Shown: positions 43,869 through 51,205, counted from the first letter of the stretch. The stretch: 64,000 nucleotides of DNA from Dactylosporangium aurantiacum (GCF_000716715.1 NZ_JNYJ01000022.1:124001-188000), one strand, 5' to 3'. Numbers and translations: made by a program. Notes: generated by a model from the sequence alone, not told the origin.

Positions 43869-45269
43869 GTGCGACTCGATCTTGCCGGTCTTCGTGACAC
43901 GTTCCACGGCACCCTGGTGACCCCGTACGACCCCGGTTACGAGGCGGCCCGGGTGCTGTTCAACACCCGGGTGCGGACCCGCCCGGCCCTGATCGCCCAG
44001 TGCGCCGACACCGCCGACGTGGCGGCCGCGATCGGGTTCGCCCGCGCGGCCGGGTTGCCGCTCGCGGTCCGCGGCGGCGGGCACCACGCGGCCGGGCTGT
44101 CCCTGGTCGAGGGCGGCGTCGTGGTCGACGTCGGCGGTCTGCGGTCGATCAGCCTGGATGCGCAGGCACGCACGGTGACGGTCGGGCCCGGCGTCGGCTG
44201 GCGCGACATCGACAAGGTGACCTACGTCGCGCACTCGTTCACCGGCGACGACGGCCTGGAGTACGGGCTGGCCGGCCCCGGCGGCGAGTGCCCGACGGTG
44301 AGCAACGCCGGCTACAGCCTCGGCGGCGGCTACGGCCCGCTCGGCCGCACCTATGGGCTGGGTTGCGACCACATCGTCGCCGCGGAGGTCGTCGACGCCG
44401 ACGGCACGGTCCTCACGGTGAGCCAGGACGAGCACCCGGACCTGTTCTGGGCGCTGCGCGGGGCCGGCGGCGCCGGGTTCGGGGTGGTGACGTCGCTGAC
44501 GTACCGGCTCAACCCGCTGCCGAAGACCGTGGTCGGCGGCGTGATCGCGTGGCCCGTCGCCCGGGCCGAGGAGGTCTTCCGCGCCTACCGCGACCTGTAC
44601 GACGGCCGCACCGACGAGCGGCTCGCGTTCTGCCTGCTGCTGACCACGGAGCCGTACCCGGACGGGGAGCAGGTCGTGGTCATGTACGGCCTCTACGTCG
44701 GCCCTCCCGGGGAGGCGGCCGAGGCGCTCAAGCCGATCGAGGCGCTCGGCGAGCCGCTGTTCAGCTCGATCGGCGAGACCTCGTACTTCGACCTCATGCA
44801 GGGCATGGGCGAGGAGATCGTGTACGGGCTGCAGTCGAAGTGGCTCGGTGGCTACTTCACCCCGGACGGCTTCGACGAGCCGGCGTTCGCCACGATCCTG
44901 GACAGCTTCCGGCGGATGCCGTCGGGGTACTCCATGGTCCGGTTCGACCTGCTCGGCGGCGGCGCGATCGGCCGGGTCGCCCCGGACGCGACCGCGTTCG
45001 TGCACCGGGCGCCGCTGCACTACATCTCGGTGATCGCGCAGTGGCAGGGCGACGAGGAGACCGACCGCAACGTCGCCTGGGTCGACGACTTCGTCGAGCG
45101 GCTCGCCCCGCACCTGACCGGCGAGGTGTACCAGAACTACGCCAGCCGGGACCTGACCGACTGGGCCGGCGCGTACTACGGCGCGAACTACCCCCGCCTG
45201 CAGCAGGTGAAGCAGCGCTACGACCCGCAGGACGTGTTCCACACCCCGCAGTCGGTCCGGCTGCCGTAG
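43869..45269 (+). CDS. Berberine bridge enzyme-type FAD-linked oxidoreductase
   Basis: 466 residues. The PCMH FAD domain has VRGGGHHAAGLS, whose His can carry 8-alpha FAD, and GECPTVSNAGYSLGGGYG, whose Cys is placed for a second 6-S-cysteinyl bond, so flavin may be bicovalent. The C-terminal BBE segment is YQNYASRDLTDWAGAYYGANYPRLQQVKQRYDP. Enzymes of this family oxidise sugars, alcohols or secondary-metabolite intermediates. It borders the biosynthetic cluster and could belong to it. No signal peptide is present. Confidence 0.9.
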   Translation: MRLDLAGLRDTFHGTLVTPYDPGYEAARVLFNTRVRTRPALIAQCADTADVAAAIGFARAAGLPLAVRGGGHHAAGLSLVEGGVVVDVGGLRSISLDAQARTVTVGPGVGWRDIDKVTYVAHSFTGDDGLEYGLAGPGGECPTVSNAGYSLGGGYGPLGRTYGLGCDHIVAAEVVDADGTVLTVSQDEHPDLFWALRGAGGAGFGVVTSLTYRLNPLPKTVVGGVIAWPVARAEEVFRAYRDLYDGRTDERLAFCLLLTTEPYPDGEQVVVMYGLYVGPPGEAAEALKPIEALGEPLFSSIGETSYFDLMQGMGEEIVYGLQSKWLGGYFTPDGFDEPAFATILDSFRRMPSGYSMVRFDLLGGGAIGRVAPDATAFVHRAPLHYISVIAQWQGDEETDRNVAWVDDFVERLAPHLTGEVYQNYASRDLTDWAGAYYGANYPRLQQVKQRYDPQDVFHTPQSVRLP

Positions 45270-45276
45270 CGGGCGG

Positions 45277-45310
45277 CGGTCACGGCGGCGCTCGCCGCGG
45301 GTCGTGACCG
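45277..45310. terminator. Stem-loop between convergent genes
   Basis: CGGTCAC (45277-45283) and GTGACCG (45304-45310) enclose an inner GC hairpin (GGCGGCG-CTC-GCCGC). It lies between the convergent oxidase gene and condensation-domain gene C2 and can serve both. Confidence 0.5.
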
Positions 45311-45329
45311 ACGGACCGGGTCGCGGCGC

Positions 45330-46673
45330 TCACCCGCCCGCAGTGAGCGCCGCGTCGACGGCGGCGGCCTCGATGCCGCGGGCGCACGCCTCGACCTGCG
45401 CCGGGGACAGCCGGTGCGTGTCGGCCCAGATCGCCAGTTCGACCGCCGGCTCGGGGCCGCCGACGGCGTCGACCTGCAGGTAGAAGGTGCCGTCGTAGGT
45501 CGGCAGGGTCCGGTCCCAGCGCAGCGTCGTGCGTGGCCGCGCCGCGCGGACCTGCTCGGCGGTGGGCGGCACCGCGGGCAGCGCGGCGGCCGCGCCGCGC
45601 CGGTCGTTGACGAAGCAGGAGATGTCGATCGGCACGCCACGCTCGGCGGCGAGCCGGTCGAGCATCGCCCGGTGGTCGGCCGGGTCGAAGTAGCCGTGCA
45701 GGTAGGCGGTCGTCGCGGCCCGCCAGACCCGTTTCGCGACGGTGTCGAGGTCCCCGTCCGGGTCGATGACGCAGATGCCGGGCTGGGTCAGATGGCACAC
45801 GGCGTCGGCGAAGCCGGGCCGGAAGCGGTTGCTGACCAGCACCTGCGCGACGCTCGGCCGGCGCCCGGTGACCCGGGCCAGGGCGACGCCGTAGGCCGCG
45901 AGCAGCACGTGCCCGGTCTCCACGGCGCCGCGGGCGGCGACGACCTGCAGGGCGAGGTGCAGCGCCGGGGAGCGGCAGACCAGCTCCCAGAAGCGTGGGG
46001 TGCGCGGGTCGTCGGAGACGCCGAACCGCTCGGCCGGCAGGTCCCGCAGCGTCGCCTGCCAGTGCCGCAGCGACTTCGCGCTGTGCCGGCGCTCGGCCGG
46101 CTGCGCCTGGCGGCGGGCCAGCTGCAGGGGCTGGACCGCGGCGGCCGGCGGGGCACCTGAGCCCAGCAGCGGCAGGTCCCGCACGATCGCCTCGATGCCG
46201 AACCCGTCGACGGCGAGGTGGGAGTACTGCACGACGAGGTGGCTGGGCGTGTCGCCGGTGGTGACCACGCCCCACCGGACCGGAAACTCCGCGGCGGGGT
46301 CGAACGGGGTGAGCTCGTACCGCCGGCGCAGCGTCTCGGCGTCGGCCTCGGCGTCGCCGGCGCGGGACGCGACGATCTCCAGGGTGACGGTGCCCGCGGT
46401 GGACACGGTCTGCCGGGGCGGGTCGGCGGTGAGGTCGAAGCGGGTGCGCAGCGCCTGGTGCCGGCCGACCAGTGCGCCCAGGGTCGCGGCGAGCTGGGTG
46501 ACGGTGGCGCCCGGCGCGAGCGCGACGGTGCCGCCGATGTTCATCGTCCGGCCGGTGCGCCGCATCGTCCGCCAGATCTCCGCCTGCCCCCACGTCAGCG
46601 GGCCCGTCGGGTCGCCGGTGCCGGTGTCGTCGCCGAGGAACGGCACGGCGAGGTGGGACGTGGCGACATGCAT
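45330..46673 (-). CDS. Stand-alone condensation-domain protein (C2)
   Basis: 447 residues. It opens with LTWGQAEIWRTMRRTGRTMNIGG and has the active motif YSHLAVDGFG, with His 152 and Asp 156 retained and the first His of HHxxxDG replaced by Ser. LVSNRFRPGFADAVCHLTQPG and a late NDRRGAAAALP match the other two proteins of this set. Its start follows C3 by 3 nt, so both are in one operon behind the AQLR peptide gene. Condensation folds transfer acyl groups from carrier-bound thioesters to amines or alcohols. The substrate here is unknown; the neighbouring ACPs and repeat peptides are candidates. Confidence 0.85.
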   Translation of the reverse strand: MHVATSHLAVPFLGDDTGTGDPTGPLTWGQAEIWRTMRRTGRTMNIGGTVALAPGATVTQLAATLGALVGRHQALRTRFDLTADPPRQTVSTAGTVTLEIVASRAGDAEADAETLRRRYELTPFDPAAEFPVRWGVVTTGDTPSHLVVQYSHLAVDGFGIEAIVRDLPLLGSGAPPAAAVQPLQLARRQAQPAERRHSAKSLRHWQATLRDLPAERFGVSDDPRTPRFWELVCRSPALHLALQVVAARGAVETGHVLLAAYGVALARVTGRRPSVAQVLVSNRFRPGFADAVCHLTQPGICVIDPDGDLDTVAKRVWRAATTAYLHGYFDPADHRAMLDRLAAERGVPIDISCFVNDRRGAAAALPAVPPTAEQVRAARPRTTLRWDRTLPTYDGTFYLQVDAVGGPEPAVELAIWADTHRLSPAQVEACARGIEAAAVDAALTAGG

Positions 46674-46676
46674 CGG

Positions 46677-48023
46677 CTACTCCTGGAGCGCGGCGGCGAC
46701 CACCAGTTCCTCGATCCCCCGCAGGATCGCCACCAGATCGTCCGGGGCGACCCACCGGGTGTCGACGCGCAGCGTGATGTCGACCGTGTCCGGCACCGGG
46801 TTGATCAGGAAGAAAACCGTGGCGCCGGGATCGTCGGAGCCACGTCCCCAGCGCAGCCGGCTCTTCGGCAGCGCCTCGGTGATGTCCTGCGGGCCGGCCT
46901 GCGGCAGCACCTCCGCCGAGGCCAGCGAACGGCGCCGGTCGTTGAAGTAGGACTGCAGGTCCAGGGTGGCGCCGCGCTCCTCGCCGACCCGGGCGATCAT
47001 GTCCCACAGGCCGCGGGGGTCGTAGTAGGCGTGCAGGCCGGCGGTCAGCTGGGTCTTCCAGACCCGCGCGATCAGCTCGTCGAAACTGACGTCCGCGGTG
47101 TCGACCACGCACAGGGCGCTCTGCGCCAGGCCGGCGACCGACTCCTTGAAGCCGGGCCGGAAGCGGTTGCTCACCAGCATCCGCACCACGGTGGTGGAGT
47201 AGCCCGAGACCCGGGCCAGCATGAGCACGTACGCGGCGAGCAGGATCGTGCTGCTGTGCGCCTTGGTCCGCTCGGCGATCACGCCGAGGGCGAGGTAGGC
47301 GGCGGGTGAGGTGTAGGTCGCCTCCCAGTACCGCGGCGACGGCGGGTCGGCCACCGGCGGGAAGCGGTCCGGCGCGATCTCGCGCAGCTGCTTCTCCCAG
47401 TGCCGCAGCGAGGCGTTGTGCTGCCGCTTCGCCGCGCCGGCGCGCTGCTGGCGGGCCAGGTCCGCGGGCTGGATGCCGGCGACCGGGGCGAGGTGCTCGC
47501 CGGTGGCCCGGTCCAGGTTGGCCATGTCGGCGATGAGCGCCTCGATGCCGTAGGCGTCGATGGCCATGTGGGAGTACAGCACGACGAACCACACCGGGGT
47601 CCCGTCGCGGCACACGACCGCCGCACGCACCGGCCAGTCCTCGGCGTTGTCGAACGGCGCCTCCTGCAGGGCGACGTCGAGGGCGTCGGCGACCTCGGCC
47701 GGGTCCTCCGTCCCGGCCTCGACGATCTCGATGAGCAGCTCGCCGGATTCGGACAGGACCTGCCGGGGCAGGCCGTCCTCGCCGAGCCGGTAGCGGGTCC
47801 GCAGCGACTGGTGCCGGCTCATCAGAAACGCGAGCTCCATGACGATCTGCTCGATCGTCTGGCCGTCGACCAGTGGCATCGTGCCGCCGGCCCAGTCGAC
47901 CCGGCCACCGCCGAGTTCCATGGATCTCCACGCGGCCCATTGGCCCCAGGTCAATTCCTCGACGCCCGATCCTTCACCCTTGAAGTGCACCGGGACGCGC
48001 TGCACCGTCGCAGTCTCCGCCAT
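46677..48023 (-). CDS. Stand-alone condensation-domain protein (C3)
   Basis: 448 residues from ATG 48023, with GAGAGG upstream. The motif is YSHMAIDAYG: His 152 and Asp 156 remain, the first His is Ser and the Gly after Asp is Ala. TWGQWAAWRSMELGGG, MLVSNRFRPGFKESVAGLAQSALCVVDT and the YFNDRRRSL segment are shared with C1 and C2, so the three are paralogues. It is the first enzyme gene after the repeat-peptide gene on the minus strand, separated from it by a perfect 14-bp stem-loop. A transferase acting with a carrier protein or peptide is inferred. The Ala may lower or alter activity. Confidence 0.85.
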   Translation of the reverse strand: MAETATVQRVPVHFKGEGSGVEELTWGQWAAWRSMELGGGRVDWAGGTMPLVDGQTIEQIVMELAFLMSRHQSLRTRYRLGEDGLPRQVLSESGELLIEIVEAGTEDPAEVADALDVALQEAPFDNAEDWPVRAAVVCRDGTPVWFVVLYSHMAIDAYGIEALIADMANLDRATGEHLAPVAGIQPADLARQQRAGAAKRQHNASLRHWEKQLREIAPDRFPPVADPPSPRYWEATYTSPAAYLALGVIAERTKAHSSTILLAAYVLMLARVSGYSTTVVRMLVSNRFRPGFKESVAGLAQSALCVVDTADVSFDELIARVWKTQLTAGLHAYYDPRGLWDMIARVGEERGATLDLQSYFNDRRRSLASAEVLPQAGPQDITEALPKSRLRWGRGSDDPGATVFFLINPVPDTVDITLRVDTRWVAPDDLVAILRGIEELVVAAALQE

Positions 48024-48081
48024 GACCTCTCGCCTCGTGATCGTCGGTGTACGCGCAGGCTTGAAGGGCCTGCGACCGGGT

Positions 48082-48123
48082 GGCGGCCGGCCGGCGACGC
48101 CTGCGCCGTGCCGGCCGGCCGCC
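48082..48123 (-). terminator. 14-bp stem-loop between peptide gene A and C3 (attenuator)
   Basis: Perfect inverted repeat 48082-48095 with 48110-48123 and a 14-nt loop, all G/C. It starts 10 nt after the peptide stop and ends about 60 nt before the C3 start. A partial terminator or 3' stabiliser here would make peptide mRNA more abundant than enzyme mRNA, as in many precursor-peptide operons. Confidence 0.7.
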
Positions 48124-48132
48124 GCGACAGAA

Positions 48133-48210
48133 CTAGAGCCGGGCGTTCCGGAGCTGAGCGTTGACACTCCGGAGCTGAGCGTTGCTACCACGCAGCTGAG
48201 CAGACTTCAT
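48133..48210 (-). CDS. Repeat peptide A (25 residues, three AQLR units)
   Basis: ATG 48210 follows a strong AAGGGAGGTG ribosome-binding site. The product is MK, then SAQLRGS, NAQLRSV, NAQLRNA and RL: three seven-residue units with Arg at 7, 14 and 21. The unit codons differ only at synonymous positions (CTG/CTC, CGT/CGG), which points to selection on the peptide. Net charge is about +5 with no acidic residue. It is followed by a GC stem-loop and two condensation-domain genes and faces a second repeat-peptide gene across a regulatory gap. I do not recognise it. It could be a precursor or carrier peptide, a signalling or antimicrobial peptide, or a translated leader. Confidence 0.75.
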   Translation of the reverse strand: MKSAQLRGSNAQLRSVNAQLRNARL

Positions 48211-48370
48211 TTCGCACCTCCCTTGCCTGGTGAGTGAATGTGCTCGAAAGGGACCACCTGCGTCTTGTCCGGATCCCGACCTGTTCGGACCCGGATGATC
48301 GCGCGGGCCCACCCTGCAAGCACTGCGCCGAAGCCTATCGGCTGTCTTCTACCTGACGAAAGAGGCGAAT

Positions 48371-48390
48371 ATTGATCTCATCCAATCAAT
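48371..48390. promoter_or_regulatory. Dyad operator candidate ATTGAT-N8-ATCAAT
   Basis: A six-base inverted repeat with an 8-bp spacer in the divergent control region, a size usual for TetR- or LysR-type sites. No regulator gene is visible in the window. Confidence 0.35.
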
Positions 48391-48408
48391 GCCCGAAGGT
48401 CCGAATTT

Positions 48409-48420
48409 TAACGATCGTTA
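48409..48420. promoter_or_regulatory. Perfect 12-bp palindrome TAACGATCGTTA
   Basis: An uninterrupted palindrome at the centre of the divergent control region, in an AT-rich patch that is very unlike the surrounding 74%-GC sequence. It is a good candidate site for a dimeric regulator acting on both peptide genes. Confidence 0.45.
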
Positions 48421-48492
48421 TGTCCGATTTCCGGGGATGCGCCGTAGAAATGCGAATGGCATTGAAAAATTCCTAAGTCGTTAGGTGCGCGG

Positions 48493-48521
48493 TTGACACG
48501 ATCCACACGCGGGGTGATGCT
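48493..48521 (+). promoter_or_regulatory. Promoter of repeat-peptide gene B
   Basis: A consensus TTGACA (48493-48498), a 17-nt spacer and GATGCT (48516-48521). The expected transcript would have a leader of about 134 nt before the ATG at 48662, with inverted repeats GGTCAT/ATGACC (48528-48557) and CATATCG/CGATATG (48616-48646). Confidence 0.55.
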
Positions 48522-48615
48522 TCTGGCGGTCATAGACTTCGGTCGTTCAGAATGACCACAGCGGGCCGGAGCGCATTCGTCGTGAAGGCGACGGATGCGA
48601 TGCGGCCCGCCATTC

Positions 48616-48646
48616 CATATCGCACTGTGATGTGCCAAACGATATG
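48616..48646 (+). promoter_or_regulatory. Leader hairpin abutting the Shine-Dalgarno of peptide gene B
   Basis: CATATCG (48616-48622) and CGATATG (48640-48646) can pair around a 17-nt loop. The second arm ends exactly where AGGAGGTGAAA begins, so folding could expose or stabilise the ribosome-binding site. Confidence 0.45.
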
Positions 48647-48661
48647 AGGAGGTGAAACTTC

Positions 48662-48745
48662 ATGCGCGTTGTCTCCAGCCGCGTCGTGTCCAGCCGCGTC
48701 GTCTCCAGCCGGGTCGTGTCCAGCCGGGTCGTGTCCAGCCGTTGA
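48662..48745 (+). CDS. Repeat peptide B, M-(RVVSS)5-R (27 residues)
   Basis: ATG 48662 is preceded by an ideal GAGGAGGTG. After Met the product is five perfect RVVSS units and a final Arg. The DNA units differ (CGC/CGG/CGT, GTT/GTC, GTC/GTG) but every difference is synonymous, strong evidence that the peptide is what is conserved. Net charge is about +6. Two or three strong stem-loops follow, then a condensation-domain gene (C4), mirroring peptide A. Arg every fifth residue would let a trypsin-like protease release VVSSR units, and Ser side chains offer acylation or dehydration sites. No known RiPP family with this repeat is recognised. A leader-peptide role remains possible. Confidence 0.8.
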   Translation: MRVVSSRVVSSRVVSSRVVSSRVVSSR

Positions 48746-48789
48746 TTTCGGCCGCACCGCCTGAAGCACGCACCACCGAATGAGTAGGG

Positions 48790-48860
48790 CAGCCCGTGTC
48801 CGCACGGGCGGGGCGGCACCCGACGGGCATGGGTGCCGCCCGCTTGCCGGACGGGCTGCC
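48790..48860 (+). terminator. Nested stem-loops between peptide gene B and C4 (attenuator)
   Basis: A perfect 11-bp stem (48812-48822 with 48832-48842, 9-nt loop) lies inside an outer 9-bp pairing (48790-48798 with 48852-48860). A competing 7-bp hairpin at 48793-48810 is possible. As on the other arm, this should reduce read-through from the peptide gene into the enzyme gene. Confidence 0.65.
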
Positions 48861-48920
48861 GTACTCCCCCATGAGCCGCACCGAAGACCACCGCACCGAG
48901 CAGCACCCTGGAGGCGCACC

Positions 48921-50177
48921 TTGTCCGGCGACGAGACGTATCCGGCCACCGTCGGACAGCTGTCCGTCTGGCGCGACATCGAACGGTTCCCACCCGACCG
49001 GCTGTGGGAGGCCAACCTCTCCTTCGTCTGGGACCTCCCCGAGGGCACCTGGAGCGAGGAGCAGGTCTGGTCCGCGCTCGGCGCCGTCGCCGTGCGGCAC
49101 GCCTCGATGCGCACCACGTACGTCGTCGACGACGAGGGCTTCCCCCGCCAGCGGATCGCCGCGCACACCGCCGAGGAGGTCCTCGCCCAGGTCAGGCAGG
49201 GCACCGCGGACGTCGCCGACCGCGAGGCGAAGGACGCCGAGGAGATCCGCCGCGGCATCGACGCGCTCCGCGAGCTGCCCTGGCGGGCCTGGATCCTGCT
49301 CGACGCGGGCGTGCCCCGGCAGGTCCTCGTCGTGGTCAACCACATGGCCGCCGACGGCGTCGCGTCCGTCGTGCTCCGCGAGGACTTCGAGACCATCCTC
49401 GGCGGCACGGACCTGCCGCCCGCCCCCGGCCCGCTCGAGCTGGCCCTCAACCAGCAGGGCGAGGGCAGCGCCCGGCTGCGCAACGCCGAGCGCTACTGGC
49501 GGCGCACCATGGCCGCCGCGCCGCACCGCCCGGAGACCGGCGAGCTCACGCCGCTCGGCGCCGTGCTGCAGACCGGCATCCCGATGCCGCTGGCGCACGA
49601 GGCGATGGCCAAGCACGACGTCACCCTGGCCAGCCTGATCCTCGCCGCCTACTATCGCGGCATCCAGGCCGCCACCGGCGAGCGCGAGGTGCTGCTGTTC
49701 CCGATGTCGGCCAACCGGTTCGACGAGCAGCACGCCCGGGTCGTCACCAGCCTCAACCAGTGGGCACCGCTGCTGCTGGACCTGGAGGAGGACGAGCCGT
49801 TCGCGGCGATCCTGCCCAAGGTGCACTGGAAGGCGTTCAACGCGCTGAAGAACGGCGTGTGCTCGCCGGACGCGATCTGGCAGATCCGCGACGAGCACGC
49901 CCGCCTCGACCCGCCCGTGGACCGCGGCTTCTACTACAACCCGATGCTCGCGCCGCCCGGCTTCCCGTCGCAGGACCAGCTGCGCCCGCCGAAGATCGAC
50001 TGGTTCGAGCACGGCCGCACCACCGGCCCCGGCTTCTACCTGATCGTGCGCGGCCTGACCTCGCTCAACCTGATGTTCCGGGTCAACCGGGCCGGCTTCG
50101 ACCGCGACTCGCTGACCACCATGCTGACCACCATGCAGGCCTGCCTCGCCGAGACGCTCGGCGGCGAGCGGCTCTGA
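48921..50177 (+). CDS. Stand-alone condensation-domain / acyltransferase-like protein (C4)
   Basis: 418 residues from TTG 48921, chosen because GGAGG lies 7 nt upstream and no other start has one. VGQLSVWRDIERFPPDRLWEANLSFVWDLP opens a condensation fold; the motif VNHMAADGVAS keeps His 141 and Asp 145 with Asn in place of the first His. It is more distant from C1-C3 than they are from each other (MSANRFDEQHARVVTSLNQW instead of VSNRFRPG). It is the only enzyme gene behind peptide gene B on the plus strand and ends at a perfect terminator, so the peptide/C4 pair is one transcription unit. Confidence 0.85.
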   Translation: MSGDETYPATVGQLSVWRDIERFPPDRLWEANLSFVWDLPEGTWSEEQVWSALGAVAVRHASMRTTYVVDDEGFPRQRIAAHTAEEVLAQVRQGTADVADREAKDAEEIRRGIDALRELPWRAWILLDAGVPRQVLVVVNHMAADGVASVVLREDFETILGGTDLPPAPGPLELALNQQGEGSARLRNAERYWRRTMAAAPHRPETGELTPLGAVLQTGIPMPLAHEAMAKHDVTLASLILAAYYRGIQAATGEREVLLFPMSANRFDEQHARVVTSLNQWAPLLLDLEEDEPFAAILPKVHWKAFNALKNGVCSPDAIWQIRDEHARLDPPVDRGFYYNPMLAPPGFPSQDQLRPPKIDWFEHGRTTGPGFYLIVRGLTSLNLMFRVNRAGFDRDSLTTMLTTMQACLAETLGGERL

Positions 50178-50185
50178 GACCCGCT

Positions 50186-50217
50186 GGAGGGCGCGACCCG
50201 CGCGGGTCGCGCCCTCC
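50186..50217. terminator. Perfect bidirectional terminator
   Basis: A 32-nt perfect palindrome (arms 50186-50201 and 50202-50217) between the convergent C4 and ABC ATPase genes. It marks the end of both transcription units. Confidence 0.85.
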
Positions 50218-50239
50218 GTCGTCGCGGTGCCCTGCCGGA

Positions 50240-51193
50240 TCAGTCGCGCAGGGAACGGCCGGTCTTGGTGAGGAAGACGTCGTCGAGCGTCGGGCGGTGC
50301 AGCTCGATCGTCTCCAGCTTGATCCCCGCGCCCTCCAGCACCCGCATGATCTGCGGGATGGCCGAGTCGCCGGCATCGACGTTGAGCCGCAGCTCATTGT
50401 CCTCGCGGACCTCGACGCCGTTGGCGAACTCCTCCTTGCCCAGCAGCTCACCGGCGCGTTCGGCGTCCTCGGCGACGACGACCGTGACCACGTCGCCGGA
50501 GATCTCGCGCTTGAGGTCGGCCGGGGTACCCTCCGCGACGATCTCGCCGTGGTCGATGATCGCGATGCGGTCGCAGAGGGCGTCGGCCTCGTCGAGGTAG
50601 TGCGTGGTGATGAAGACGGTCATGCCCTCGGCGCGCAGCCGGCGGATCTCGTCCCACATGTGCGCGCGGCTCTGCGGGTCCAGGCCCGACGTCGGCTCGT
50701 CCAGGAACAGCACCTGCGGCTGGTGGATGACGCCCATCGCGATGTCGACGCGGCGGCGCTGGCCACCGGAGTACGTCTTGCACTTGCGGTCGGCGTACTC
50801 GGTCAGGTCGAACGCGGCGAGGGCCGCCTCCGCGCGCTGCTCCGCCTCGGCCTTGCTGATGCCGTACATGCGCGCCTGCAGCACGATCTCCTCGCGGCCG
50901 GTCACGTCGTCGGTGGTGCCGCCGCCCTGCGCCACGAAGCCGATCGCCCGGCGCACCGCCTCGGGCTCGGTACGCAGGTTCGCCCCGGCGATCGTCGCCT
51001 CGCCGTCGTCGACGGAGAGCAGGGTGGCGAGCATCCGCAGCGTGGTGGTCTTGCCCGCGCCGTTCGGGCCGAGGAACCCGAAGATCTCGCCCTGCGCGAC
51101 GTCCAGGTCGATGCCCTTGACCGCCTCGACGCTGGTCGCCTTCTTGCCGCGGCCCGACTTGTAGATCTTCTTCAGTCCCTTGATCTTGATCAT
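50240..51193 (-). CDS. ABC transporter ATP-binding protein, DrrA type
   Basis: 317 residues. Walker A GPNGAGKTTT, the Q-loop AQGGG, signature YSGGQRRR, Walker B VLFLDEPTSG and switch His in FITTHYLDEAD are intact. The C-terminal about 90 residues (LGKEEFANGVEVREDNELRLNV, then TIELHRPTLDDVFL) are the DUF4162-like extension of daunorubicin-resistance ATPases. It pairs with the permease gene upstream in the operon and probably exports the cluster product and confers self-resistance. Confidence 0.93.
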   Translation of the reverse strand: MIKIKGLKKIYKSGRGKKATSVEAVKGIDLDVAQGEIFGFLGPNGAGKTTTLRMLATLLSVDDGEATIAGANLRTEPEAVRRAIGFVAQGGGTTDDVTGREEIVLQARMYGISKAEAEQRAEAALAAFDLTEYADRKCKTYSGGQRRRVDIAMGVIHQPQVLFLDEPTSGLDPQSRAHMWDEIRRLRAEGMTVFITTHYLDEADALCDRIAIIDHGEIVAEGTPADLKREISGDVVTVVVAEDAERAGELLGKEEFANGVEVREDNELRLNVDAGDSAIPQIMRVLEGAGIKLETIELHRPTLDDVFLTKTGRSLRD

Positions 51194-51205
51194 GATCCTG
51201 CTCCC

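Larger units (their letters stand above)
48211..48661. promoter_or_regulatory. Divergent control region between the two repeat-peptide genes
   Basis: This 451-bp gene-free region is clearly richer in A/T than its surroundings. It contains two dyads, ATTGAT-8-ATCAAT (48371-48390) and the perfect palindrome TAACGATCGTTA (48409-48420), a plus-strand promoter, and two inverted repeats in the untranslated leader of peptide gene B. No open frame here has protein-like composition. It is the likely control point of the cluster. Confidence 0.7.

Noticed and set aside
48408..48638. 76-codon minus-strand frame between the repeat-peptide genes
   Set aside because: Lies in AT-rich control sequence with promoter elements; no ribosome-binding site or protein-like composition.
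48660..50012. Long minus-strand frame ending in Gly-Trp-Thr-Arg-rich repeats
   Set aside because: It is the antisense image of the RVVSS codons and the C4 gene; it has no start context and no conserved motif.
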